64,000 nucleotides of DNA from Pseudanabaena sp. UWO311 (lineage in GTDB: Bacteria > Cyanobacteriota > Cyanobacteriia > Pseudanabaenales > Pseudanabaenaceae). The first letter of the stretch is position 1, and every line of letters starts with the position of its first letter. The translations under genes and the position numbers were made by a program. Shown here one piece after another: positions 25,372 through 33,745 of the stretch. The stretch is taken from positions 62,001 through 126,000 of the forward strand of contig NZ_SJEE01000002.1 in the NCBI RefSeq assembly GCF_006937785.1. The letters are read 5' to 3'. The notes under the pieces were generated by a model, which was not told the origin of the DNA, made no database searches, and saw nothing but the letters and a program-made list of their open reading frames with translations.

Positions 25372-25698
25372 CTATTTCTTTTTTCTTTGCTTCGCCTTTT
25401 CATAAGCGGGATCATGCTCTCCAAAACTGAGAATGACAATACGCCTCGGCGATGGTTTCTCATAAATCCTATATACCAAGCGATAAGCTGTGTCAAAGTC
25501 AATTTCTAGAGCGCGATATCCTTGAAGTTCACCAAGAAGAACATGAGAGGAATAAGTTCCACAAAAATTTAAGGGATCTAATTGCAACAATGGTTTGATG
25601 ACATTCGCAAAGTCTTCTAAAAGTTCCATCGGTAAAAGTGGAAAATCTTCCTTTATCACGAGGTTATCAATCTGCAACTGATATTTGCTTTTTGCCAC
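25372..25698 (-). CDS. RelE/ParE-like toxin of a type II pair
   Basis: The 108-aa basic protein has the RelE-superfamily layout: a helical start, then GELQGYRALEIDFDTAYRLVYRIY, then PRRIVILSFGEHD and a Lys-rich end. RelE-type toxins cut mRNA on the ribosome, and ParE-type toxins hit gyrase. The family call rests on the central YRLVYRI strand and the C-terminal strand, not on catalytic residues I could verify. Its start overlaps the end of the upstream antitoxin-like gene by 32 bp, the arrangement expected of a toxin-antitoxin operon. The pair lies between narB and a relic of the narB 3' end. Confidence 0.65.
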   Translation of the reverse strand: MAKSKYQLQIDNLVIKEDFPLLPMELLEDFANVIKPLLQLDPLNFCGTYSSHVLLGELQGYRALEIDFDTAYRLVYRIYEKPSPRRIVILSFGEHDPAYEKAKQRKKK

Positions 25699-26011
25699 GT
25701 GTTTCTAGATGTTTGTTAATTGCTTCGATGTCAATTTGTTCTTCTGCTTCACCAAGTGTTATATAGTGATCTGGATTTTCGAGCCTATCTAACCTTTGAA
25801 TTGCCTTTGCTTCAGCAGAAACGAAAATCAAAGATTCTCTCTGTAATTTCTCAGCGATCGCTTCACGAATCCAGTCAATACCTTTTGCTTTAACAATTTC
25901 AATTTGACTGACGGGAACTCTTAAGCCGATAACCTGTTCCGCTAATGGTTCATCGTTTAGGTTAGTTTTTTGACCTTGCTGTTTCGGTTTAGCTTCATTA
26001 ATTGGTGTCAT
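25667..26011 (-). CDS. Antitoxin-like partner of the RelE-like gene
   Basis: The 114-residue acidic protein shows GLRVPVSQIEIVKAKGIDWI and a C-terminal helical part with AIQRLDRLENPDHYITLGEAEEQ. It precedes and overlaps the toxin gene on the same strand, as antitoxins normally do. I do not recognise a ribbon-helix-helix or AbrB signature with confidence, so the antitoxin call is mainly from position, size and charge. It begins 49 bp past the narB stop, and could be partly served by read-through from the nitrate operon. Confidence 0.55.
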   Translation of the reverse strand: MTPINEAKPKQQGQKTNLNDEPLAEQVIGLRVPVSQIEIVKAKGIDWIREAIAEKLQRESLIFVSAEAKAIQRLDRLENPDHYITLGEAEEQIDIEAINKHLETRGKKQISVAD

Positions 26012-26060
26012 ACAAGCATTTTTTGTATTTCTAGCTGCATCCTAACATTTTTAACTTAAT

Positions 26061-28223
26061 TTAGTGAAGTCTCTTAATCGCTACAGCACAAGCTTTTAAC
26101 TCTGGTTGCTTTGAGTCGGGATCGGCTTCGGGATGGGTGAGCGCATTCGCCTCCGCATTGTCTGCCCAGAGCGCTCCCCAATGCATGGGGACAAATAACA
26201 CACCTCTAGCGATCGCCTCTGTCACCAGAGCAGGAAAGTTGGAAGAACCACGACGCGATCGCACTTCCACTAGATCACCATTATTAATACCGAGTTTGTT
26301 CGCATCCTTGGGATGGATTTCGATAAAGGGATTCGGATGCATCTGGCGGATTTTGTCGATGCGCCCTGTGCGAGTTTGCGTGTGCCAATGTCCATAAAGT
26401 CGGCCAGTAGTCAAGATGAATGGATATTGCTCATCAGGAACTTCAAATACACCATTGGAATGATAAGCTCCAAATCTAGCTTTGCGATCGGGCGTATGGA
26501 ATTGGAGATCGGTGTAGAGACGCTTATTGTGAACTTGGTCTTGTTCAGGATTCTGATCGGAAGCTTGCCATTGCATTACGCCTAGTTTCGCCAGTTTCGC
26601 GTGACTGATTCCTGTCATGTCACAGGGACGATCGCGGGTTGTCTGCACGAATTCAGAATGCACATCTGCCGAAGATTGGAAGTTGAACTTATCTGCAAAA
26701 CCGAGGCGGCGACCAACTTCAGCAAAAATCGACCAATCATCACGAGCTTCTCCAAGAGGGGGCTGAAAGGCTTGGCAGAGAGTGACACAACGTTCAGAAT
26801 TGGTCATTGTGCCAGTCTTCTCACTCCATTGTGTAGCTGGGAGCAGAATATGCGCAAAAGCAGAGGTTTCGACTGGGTAATATGCGTCTTGATAGACCGT
26901 GAAAGGCGATCGATTTAAAGCCGCTTTAGTCCGCACCAGATCAGGAAAACTAACGACAGGATTTGTAGCCGCAATCCAGAGAAAGTCTACTTCATCGACT
27001 TCTAAGCCGCGAATTATATCCCATGCAGTGCGTCCAACTTGATTAGATATTTGACCAGTAGGTAACCCCCAAAATGTTTCTAGTTCAGCACGATGCTGAG
27101 GGTTAGCAACAAATCTATATCCTGGTAACAAATGCGCTAAGCCGCCAGCCTCTCTTCCTCCCATCGCATTGGGTTGACCAGTCAATGAGAAGGGGCCAGA
27201 TCCAGCTTTGCCAATTTGAGCAGTGAGCAAATGTAGATTAATGATGCATTGGACTTTTGCTGTGCCTTGAGTAGATTGATTGACACCCATTGACCAAATG
27301 GATAGAACTCGTGAAGATTCTGCCCAATATTTAGCTGCTAGTTCTAGATCGTTAATATCAATACCACAACGTCGCGATACAAATTCGGGCGTATAGAGTT
27401 GCGTGATTTCGGCAAATGCAGCAAAACCTGTGGTGTGCTGCTCAATAAATTCGCGATCGCATTTTTCCCATTTCAATAGCAAATGGGCGATGCCATTTAA
27501 TAAATCGATATCTGTACCTGGTTGAATTGCTAAATGCAAATCTGCCACTGCTGCGGTTTGGGTACGGCGCGGATCAACGACGATGAGCTTAACGTGGGGA
27601 TTCTTTTTGTGATGTTTCCGAAAACGATTAAAAATAATCGGATGACATTCAGCAGTGTTTGTCCCGATCGCAAATAGACAATCGGTAATATCTAAATCTT
27701 CATAGCAACAGGGTGGCCCGTCGGAGCCGAAGCTTTTGGCATAGCCTGAAACTGCCGATGACATACAAAGACGCGAGTTAGCATCAAAGTTATTAGTTCC
27801 TAAACAACCTTTAAATAACTTTTGAGCAGTGTAATAATCCTCGGTTTGGAATTGCCCTGAACCATACATACAGAGAGCATCTGCACCTTTGGTGGAGAGC
27901 ACATGCTGCATCCGATTGACGATCGCATCTAGAGCTTCATCCCAACTAACTTGGCGAAATTCATCATCAAGGCGATCGCGCATCATTGGATGCAGGAGCC
28001 GATCTTTTTGAATCGATTCAGCAATAGTCGCGCCCTTGACACAGACCATGCCTTGACTCGAAGGATGTGCGCGATCGCCTCGCACCTTAAAGCGATCGGG
28101 AAATTTGACTGTGGGTTGATTTGTTGTTTCCACGACTTCTAAGCCGCAACCAACACCACAGTATGGACATAGGGTTTTGACGATTTGCGGTATAGATTGA
28201 GTAGAAGGGCTAGATGCAGGCAT
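26061..28223 (-). CDS. narB: Ferredoxin-nitrate reductase NarB
   Basis: The 720-aa molybdopterin oxidoreductase reduces nitrate to nitrite with electrons from ferredoxin in the cytoplasm. The N-terminal [4Fe-4S] ligands are C19, C22 and C26 in [12 protein letters not shown] plus the Cys of GMVCVKG. The Mo-bis-MGD domains carry [13 protein letters not shown], the [11 protein letters not shown] block and the C-terminal molybdopterin dinucleotide domain ([19 protein letters not shown]). It is the last gene of the nirA-nrtABDC-narB operon, 14 bp behind nrtC. A decayed copy of its last 20 codons lies beyond the toxin-antitoxin pair downstream. Confidence 0.95.
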   Translation of the reverse strand: MPASSPSTQSIPQIVKTLCPYCGVGCGLEVVETTNQPTVKFPDRFKVRGDRAHPSSQGMVCVKGATIAESIQKDRLLHPMMRDRLDDEFRQVSWDEALDAIVNRMQHVLSTKGADALCMYGSGQFQTEDYYTAQKLFKGCLGTNNFDANSRLCMSSAVSGYAKSFGSDGPPCCYEDLDITDCLFAIGTNTAECHPIIFNRFRKHHKKNPHVKLIVVDPRRTQTAAVADLHLAIQPGTDIDLLNGIAHLLLKWEKCDREFIEQHTTGFAAFAEITQLYTPEFVSRRCGIDINDLELAAKYWAESSRVLSIWSMGVNQSTQGTAKVQCIINLHLLTAQIGKAGSGPFSLTGQPNAMGGREAGGLAHLLPGYRFVANPQHRAELETFWGLPTGQISNQVGRTAWDIIRGLEVDEVDFLWIAATNPVVSFPDLVRTKAALNRSPFTVYQDAYYPVETSAFAHILLPATQWSEKTGTMTNSERCVTLCQAFQPPLGEARDDWSIFAEVGRRLGFADKFNFQSSADVHSEFVQTTRDRPCDMTGISHAKLAKLGVMQWQASDQNPEQDQVHNKRLYTDLQFHTPDRKARFGAYHSNGVFEVPDEQYPFILTTGRLYGHWHTQTRTGRIDKIRQMHPNPFIEIHPKDANKLGINNGDLVEVRSRRGSSNFPALVTEAIARGVLFVPMHWGALWADNAEANALTHPEADPDSKQPELKACAVAIKRLH

Positions 28224-28237
28224 AGACGGTTATTTAG

Positions 28238-30259
28238 CTATTGGCGAACAGCTACTTTTTTGCTAGCGAAACCTTTGACAGCGTCAAAATAGCTGGTTTC
28301 CGTGAATTTAGAGTAGGGCATAGATTGTAAAGCTGCGATCGGATCATTAGGATCAAACACAGAACCATCGGCTAAAACAATTGGCGATTTATCTTCGTCG
28401 ATAATCGGAATTTCTAGCTCCTTTGCAGCTTGCTGATAAACATCAGTAGCAAGCAAGTTGTAAATTACCTCTGCGTGATTCTCTGGGAAACTAATCAATC
28501 CCCAACGAGCCATTTGGGTCAGCACCCATAGATGCTCCTTGCGGGACGGCATATTGCCCACACCAAATTGGCAGAAGTCTTTCTCATATTTCGCTTCCAT
28601 GTTGCTGACGCGATAGGGACCAGCAAAGCCTGGGCGAATATAAACGGGATCGATATTGAGGTAATTGGGGCTTGCCAATGTCAGAATTACTTCATCACGA
28701 TTTTCTAATGGTTCGCAGAACTGTGCTGCTTCCAATAGAGCCTTGACAAGTTCCAAATGTGTATTGGGATATTGCTCAGCCCAATCTTTACGTACACCAA
28801 GAACCTTCTCTGGGTGTCCCCGCCAAATATCTAAATCGGTAGCTACCACAAAACCAACGTTACTATTGACAGCTCTCACATTCCAAGGTTCGCCAACACA
28901 GTAACCAATAATATTGTTTGCCATCAGGTTAGCAACCATCTGTGGTGGCGGAATCACAATCACATCTACGTCTTGATCGGGCTGAATCCCACCACTAGCT
29001 AGCCAATGTCGTAGCAGTAAATTATGCATGGAAGCATGGTGTACCATGCCGATCGCAGGATTATACGCATCATCAGCAAATTTATCGATATATACTTTGA
29101 GGGAAGCAAGATCATGCACACCTTCCTCATGAAGCTTATTACTGAGGGTAATCGCATTACCATTACGGCTCAAAGTTAAGGAAGTGACCACAGGTACAGG
29201 AATCTTATTCCCCATACCGAGGCTAATGGCAAGGGGCATACCTGTAACCATTTGAGCCGCATCCAGACGACCTTCACGGATTCCTTCAGCGAGATCGTTC
29301 CAGCTATTTTCCTTGGAGAGCGTAACATCTAGACCATATTTAGCAAATAACCCTTTCTCTTGGGCGATCGCAAAGGGAGCGCAATCAGTAAGAGGAATGT
29401 ATCCAATCGTAAGATTGGTTTTTTCGATATTTCCCATACTGATCGCTGCTGTATTCTTATTTTTAGCGCGTTCAATTTTGATTTGTTTCTGGCGATCGAG
29501 GAAGTTGACAACTTCGCCTCGGAGTCGATAATAGTTCGGGTGATTGACTGACTCCAGCCTTTTGCGTGGATGGGGCAAATCAACGGTGAGAACCTGTCCA
29601 ATTTTTGCTTCTGGCCCGTTGGTCATCATGATGATGCGATCGCTTAGTAACAGAGCTTCATCAACATCATGGGTAATCATCACTGCTGAGATTTTGCTCT
29701 CATCACAAATCTGCATTAGCTTCTCTTGCAAGCGACCTCTGGTTAGGGCATCTAACGCTCCAAAAGGTTCATCTAGCAATAAAATCTTTGGTTTAATCGA
29801 CAAAGCGCGAGCAATCCCTACCCTTTGCTTCATTCCGCCTGAAATTTCTCTTGGGTACTTATCTGCCGCATGACTTAACCCTACTAAATCAATATTTTCT
29901 TGAATAATCCGACGACGCTCTTCTTTAGGTAAATCTCTTAAGACCCGATTTACCGCCAAACCAATATTTTGACGCACCGTTAACCAAGGCAATAGCGAAT
30001 GGTTCTGGAACACCAACATGCGATCGGGCCCAGGCTCACTGATTTCTCTTCCTTCTAAAACAATACCGCCAGCACTAGCCTTATCTAAGCCTGACAGAAT
30101 ATTCAGAACCGTTGACTTACCACAGCCTGAATGTCCAATAATCGAGACGAATTCGCCTTCTTTCATCTCAAAATAGACATCTTTGACAGCAACATATGGC
30201 TGCCCATTTTGGGTCTTAAAAACACGACTGACGTGATCGATTTCTAGGAATGCAGACAT
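28238..30259 (-). CDS. nrtC: Nitrate ABC transporter ATPase with NrtA-like domain, NrtC
   Basis: The 673-aa protein has two halves. Residues 1-260 are an ABC ATPase with Walker A GHSGCGKST, signature ISGGMKQRVGIARAL and Walker B KILLLDEPFGALDA. Residues about 280-660 resemble the substrate-binding protein NrtA (TIGYIPLTDCAPFAIAQEKG, then IIGYCVGEPWNVRAV). The NrtC C-terminal domain is a regulatory domain that inhibits transport when ammonium is present. Unusually it comes after nrtD; in the classic operon nrtC precedes nrtD. A 132-bp gap with inverted repeats separates it from nrtD, and narB follows after 14 bp. Confidence 0.95.
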   Translation of the reverse strand: MSAFLEIDHVSRVFKTQNGQPYVAVKDVYFEMKEGEFVSIIGHSGCGKSTVLNILSGLDKASAGGIVLEGREISEPGPDRMLVFQNHSLLPWLTVRQNIGLAVNRVLRDLPKEERRRIIQENIDLVGLSHAADKYPREISGGMKQRVGIARALSIKPKILLLDEPFGALDALTRGRLQEKLMQICDESKISAVMITHDVDEALLLSDRIIMMTNGPEAKIGQVLTVDLPHPRKRLESVNHPNYYRLRGEVVNFLDRQKQIKIERAKNKNTAAISMGNIEKTNLTIGYIPLTDCAPFAIAQEKGLFAKYGLDVTLSKENSWNDLAEGIREGRLDAAQMVTGMPLAISLGMGNKIPVPVVTSLTLSRNGNAITLSNKLHEEGVHDLASLKVYIDKFADDAYNPAIGMVHHASMHNLLLRHWLASGGIQPDQDVDVIVIPPPQMVANLMANNIIGYCVGEPWNVRAVNSNVGFVVATDLDIWRGHPEKVLGVRKDWAEQYPNTHLELVKALLEAAQFCEPLENRDEVILTLASPNYLNIDPVYIRPGFAGPYRVSNMEAKYEKDFCQFGVGNMPSRKEHLWVLTQMARWGLISFPENHAEVIYNLLATDVYQQAAKELEIPIIDEDKSPIVLADGSVFDPNDPIAALQSMPYSKFTETSYFDAVKGFASKKVAVRQ

Positions 30260-30274
30260 AATGGTTTGTTGGTA

Positions 30275-30391
30275 AATTACGAATTACAAATTACGAATTA
30301 CGAATTGGGGATTGAGCGTTACGATTTAGCAATTAAGGAATCATGAACTATTAACTTGATAATTCGTAATTCGTAATTGATAATTCGTAAT
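30275..30391. repeat. Inverted cluster of AATTCGTA-type repeats between nrtD and nrtC
   Basis: Tandem copies of an octamer-like unit (ATTACGAA, about four, 30275-30306) face a cluster of its complement (TTCGTAAT, about three, 30361-30391). The two clusters can pair as a long AT-rich hairpin in the nrtD-nrtC gap. The right cluster touches the nrtD stop codon. Similar octamer tandem repeats are known from cyanobacterial intergenic DNA. Confidence 0.75.
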
Positions 30392-31228
30392 TTAGTCAGC
30401 CTCATCAGCAAGGGCAAAACGACTATAGAGAAATTCAAGAATGTAGTTGCGAAGAGTGTAATAGCGAGGATCGTCAGAAATTGCTTTGCGATCGCGCGGA
30501 CGTGAGAAGGGTACATCAACTACTTCAGCGATATGGGCGGCAGGCCCGTTGCTCATGAGAACAATGCGATCGGCTAAGAATAAGGCTTCATCAATGTCGT
30601 GGGTGATCATCAGCGCCGTAACTCGATTGGCTCGCCAAATAGATAGTAGTTCTTCTTGCAACTCTTCGCGGGTCATCACATCCAACGCACCGAAGGGTTC
30701 ATCAAGGATCAGGACTTCAGGTCGAATTGACAATGCACGGGCGATCGATACCCTTTGACGCATTCCTCCAGAGAGTTCTTTTGGTCTTTTATTCATTGCT
30801 TCAGTCAAGCCCACTAAAGCGAGACTATCTTTGGCAATCTTAGTCTTTTCTTCTTTAGACTTGTCAGTATAAACTTGCTTTACGGCAAGATACACATTCT
30901 CAAAGGCAGTCATCCAAGGCAATAGCGAATAGTTTTGGAATACCACCATGCGATCGGGACCTGGACGCAGGATTGGTTTTGACTTTAAGCAAATCTCTCC
31001 AGCGGTTGGTCTATTAAAACCTGCCACCATATTTAGCAATGTCGATTTACCGCAACCAGAGTGACCGATCACACAAATAAATTCACCTTCATATACCGTT
31101 AAGTTCACGTTTTCGAGAACGGTATAGGGCCCTCTAGCAGTTTGGTAAACTTTGGAAACTCCATCAATTACTAAAAAAGGGTCTTGATTTTTTTTCTGGT
31201 TGTTATCAGTAAGATCTAATGTCTGCAT
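30392..31228 (-). CDS. nrtD: Nitrate ABC transporter ATPase, NrtD
   Basis: The 278-aa single-domain ABC ATPase carries Walker A GHSGCGKST, signature LSGGMRQRVSIARAL and Walker B VLILDEPFGALD. It is close in sequence to the N-terminal half of NrtC, with which it should pair below the NrtB permease. Its length and the absence of a binding-protein-like tail make it NrtD and not NrtC. It lies directly after nrtB, with a 22-bp palindrome in the 72-bp gap, so this operon has the order nrtA-nrtB-nrtD-nrtC. Confidence 0.93.
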   Translation of the reverse strand: MQTLDLTDNNQKKNQDPFLVIDGVSKVYQTARGPYTVLENVNLTVYEGEFICVIGHSGCGKSTLLNMVAGFNRPTAGEICLKSKPILRPGPDRMVVFQNYSLLPWMTAFENVYLAVKQVYTDKSKEEKTKIAKDSLALVGLTEAMNKRPKELSGGMRQRVSIARALSIRPEVLILDEPFGALDVMTREELQEELLSIWRANRVTALMITHDIDEALFLADRIVLMSNGPAAHIAEVVDVPFSRPRDRKAISDDPRYYTLRNYILEFLYSRFALADEAD

Positions 31229-31262
31229 ATTGCTATAGCGAGGTTTGATTGAATGTTATACA

Positions 31263-31285
31263 GACAAGGGGCTTAAGCCCCTTGT
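31263..31285. repeat. Palindrome CAAGGGGCTTAA type between nrtB and nrtD
   Basis: A perfect palindrome of 22 bp (CAAGGGGCTTAA followed by its complement) lies in the 72-bp nrtB-nrtD gap. This short sequence is a common dispersed palindrome in cyanobacterial genomes. As RNA it would form a small hairpin between the two coding regions. Confidence 0.75.
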
Positions 31286-31300
31286 TCAACAAGATGAATT

Positions 31301-32230
31301 TTACGAATCCGACTGGACGGCAAATTTACTAATGTAGTAAACCAGTTTGTCAAGCAATAGACCAACTAAGCCGATATATAACAGTGCAAGAATTAGTTCG
31401 CTCTGTTTGCCACTATTGTAACTATCCCAAATAAAGAAGCCGATGCCACCACCTGCGGTCAACATTTCCGCCGCAACGATCGCCAGCCAAGATAAACCAA
31501 CAGCGATGCGTAAACCAGTGAAGATATAGGGTGCTGCTGAGGGCATCAAGATTGTGATGAAGTAATCAAATTTGCCGAGACGCAACACTCTTGACACGTT
31601 GCGATAGTCTTGAGGAACCTGCTGAACACCCACTGCCGTATTCATTAGGATTGGCCAAATCGAAGTTACAAAAATCACGAATAGTCCAGCTGCTTCGTTA
31701 ACGTTTAGCCCAATTGTTTGCAGGGATTCATTCATGCCACTAAACGCTGCTAAAGCGATCGGCAACCATGCAAGAGGAGGAATAGTTCGCAAAACTTGAA
31801 AGATTGGATCAAAAGCTCGATAAAGAAAAGTATTTGTACCGATCGCAATTCCTAGTGCAATCCCCACGATCGCGGAAGCCGTATAACCGATCGCCACGCG
31901 CCGAACGCTGATCATGGTTTTAACACCCAATCCCTGTTCGATCGTTACTTTTTCTTTGAGTTCTTTGCGGGCTGGGCTATCAATTTTTTCCTTAGCGCTG
32001 ACATCGTAATATTCGCGGTCAAAGAATGGATGCCAAATGTATGGTTGAGTTTCTTCCCAAACTTTGGCAGGTGGTGGTAATGGTGGTTTCTTTCCAGAAC
32101 ATAGTACTTGCCAAGCCGATAAAAGTAAGACCAGCGCTAATAATGGCGGAATTAAATATTTTGCTTGCTGTTGTATCCATTCACCTATGTTGTTAAGCGT
32201 GAATTTAGAAGTTATGCTGCCTGCTGCCAT
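31301..32230 (-). CDS. nrtB: Nitrate ABC transporter permease, NrtB
   Basis: The 309-aa inner-membrane permease of the NitT/TauT type has six or so helices. The cytoplasmic coupling loop appears as WLAIVAAEMLTAGGGIGFFI, the EAA-like motif of this family, and earlier as QVLRTIPPLAWLPIALAAF. The N-terminal extension contains a charged region (about 75-100) typical of NrtB. It forms the channel for nitrate/nitrite bound by NrtA and is powered by NrtC and NrtD. The gap of 117 bp to nrtA contains a 32-bp conserved palindrome. Confidence 0.94.
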   Translation of the reverse strand: MAAGSITSKFTLNNIGEWIQQQAKYLIPPLLALVLLLSAWQVLCSGKKPPLPPPAKVWEETQPYIWHPFFDREYYDVSAKEKIDSPARKELKEKVTIEQGLGVKTMISVRRVAIGYTASAIVGIALGIAIGTNTFLYRAFDPIFQVLRTIPPLAWLPIALAAFSGMNESLQTIGLNVNEAAGLFVIFVTSIWPILMNTAVGVQQVPQDYRNVSRVLRLGKFDYFITILMPSAAPYIFTGLRIAVGLSWLAIVAAEMLTAGGGIGFFIWDSYNSGKQSELILALLYIGLVGLLLDKLVYYISKFAVQSDS

Positions 32231-32268
32231 TTTTTTGTCTCCTAAATTGGAAGTGATTAATTTGACGT

Positions 32269-32300
32269 AAGTAGGGGCAATTCATGAATTGCCCCTACTT
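32269..32300. repeat. Conserved palindrome (TAGGGGCAATTC type), copy 2
   Basis: A 32-bp perfect palindrome has the same core as 22849-22886 and lies in the nrtA-nrtB gap. In RNA it makes a strong 16-bp stem that could protect the upstream nrtA message or reduce transcription into nrtB, giving more binding protein than permease. That effect is inference. Confidence 0.9.
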
Positions 32301-32347
32301 AGGTTACAAAGAATGCGCTTTACGCCTCCTTTTGTCGATAGTCGATA

Positions 32348-33691
32348 TTATGCTTTTTTGATCTTGAGTCCCTTCAGGTACTCGCTTGGATTTTCAGGAT
32401 CGAACTTGACTCCATCAAAGAAAGTCTCGATACCGCGAGAAGTACTCTTAGGAATATCAGCTTCTTTGCCAATCATCTTCGCAGCTTCTTTCCAGATATC
32501 TTCACGGTTAACTTTATCTACCAACTTCTTGGAATCAGTGTCAGCATCAAAGTAACCCCAACGCATATCTTCAGTCACAAACCAAAGATCGTGGCTCTTG
32601 TATGGATAGGAAGCATTATCTTTCCAGAACTTCATCGCTAGATCGGGATTGTCAAGGGTTCTGCCATCGCCGTAGTCAACCTTACCTTGGAGTCTACCCA
32701 AAATTTCAGCAGCAGGAACTTTTAGCCACTTGTCAGCACCAATGATTTTGCACATCTCTTCTTTGTTCTCAGCCTTCTCACACCAGACTTGAGCTTCGAG
32801 AACGGCTGCAAGTATCGCTTTAGCCGCTTTAGGATTCTTATCAACCCAATCACCACGCATTGTGAATGCTTTTTCAGGATGATCTTTCCAGAATTCGCCA
32901 GTAATAAATGCTGTGTAGCCAATGTTTTGAGCAACTAGACGGGCATTCCAAGGTTCGCCGACACAGAAGGCTTGCATGTTGCCAGCTTTCATATTGGCAA
33001 CCATTTGTGGTGGTGGCACAACGATCGTGCTGACATCGTTGTTAGGATCGATGCCATTTGCAGCTAGCCAATAACGCATCCAAAGATCGTGATTGCCACC
33101 TGGGAAGGTTACAGCGCATTTGACTTCTTTCCCTCCAGACTTGATTTTGGCAAAGCTGTCCTTGAGAGTGTCACTCTTGAGAGTGATTTTTAGCTCTTTA
33201 AACTCATTCGCGATCGACATCGCTTGACCGTTGGTGTTCAGCCTAGCCAAGATGTACATTGGCACTTTGTTGCCATTGGTAATTTTGCCTTCAGCAATCA
33301 AGTAAGGCATTGGAGAAAGAATGTGAGCGCCATCAATACCACCCGCCTCAGAGCCAAGGACGATATTGTCACGGGTAGTTCCCCAAGAAGCTTGCTTGAG
33401 CACTTCGACATCCTTCATGCCGTATTTCTCGAATAGCCCTTTCTCTTTAGCGATGATCAGCGGCGCAGAGTCAGTCAGCGCAATAAAGCCAAGTTTTGCT
33501 TTGGTAGTTTCTGGAGCGTCGGCAGCACTAACTTTAGGCGTGGAAGTCGCAGTTGCAGAAGGACTTGCTTTTGTAGTAGCGTCCGTTGTTTTAGGAGCTT
33601 CACCGCCTCCTGTACAAGCATTTAAAGCGATCGCGCTAACAGTAGAAAGTCCTGCGGTGGTCAAAAACTTACGACGAGAGAATGTACTCAT
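32348..33691 (-). CDS. nrtA: Nitrate-binding lipoprotein NrtA
   Basis: The 447-aa solute-binding protein captures nitrate and nitrite in the periplasm. The start has a twin-arginine-like RRKFL (6-10), a hydrophobic stretch and a lipobox LNAC with C26, followed by a Ser/Thr/Lys-rich linker. The mature part shows the family blocks LGFIALTDSAPLIIAKEKG and FCVGEPWNARLVAQNIGY, also found in the NrtC tail. It follows nirA by 54 bp. As in related operons, more NrtA than permease is expected, and a palindrome follows the gene. Confidence 0.95.
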   Translation of the reverse strand: MSTFSRRKFLTTAGLSTVSAIALNACTGGGEAPKTTDATTKASPSATATSTPKVSAADAPETTKAKLGFIALTDSAPLIIAKEKGLFEKYGMKDVEVLKQASWGTTRDNIVLGSEAGGIDGAHILSPMPYLIAEGKITNGNKVPMYILARLNTNGQAMSIANEFKELKITLKSDTLKDSFAKIKSGGKEVKCAVTFPGGNHDLWMRYWLAANGIDPNNDVSTIVVPPPQMVANMKAGNMQAFCVGEPWNARLVAQNIGYTAFITGEFWKDHPEKAFTMRGDWVDKNPKAAKAILAAVLEAQVWCEKAENKEEMCKIIGADKWLKVPAAEILGRLQGKVDYGDGRTLDNPDLAMKFWKDNASYPYKSHDLWFVTEDMRWGYFDADTDSKKLVDKVNREDIWKEAAKMIGKEADIPKSTSRGIETFFDGVKFDPENPSEYLKGLKIKKA

Positions 33692-33745
33692 TGATTTCCT
33701 GAATATAAACTGAATTTGAGTGAATTAGATTGAACTTGTAATTGG

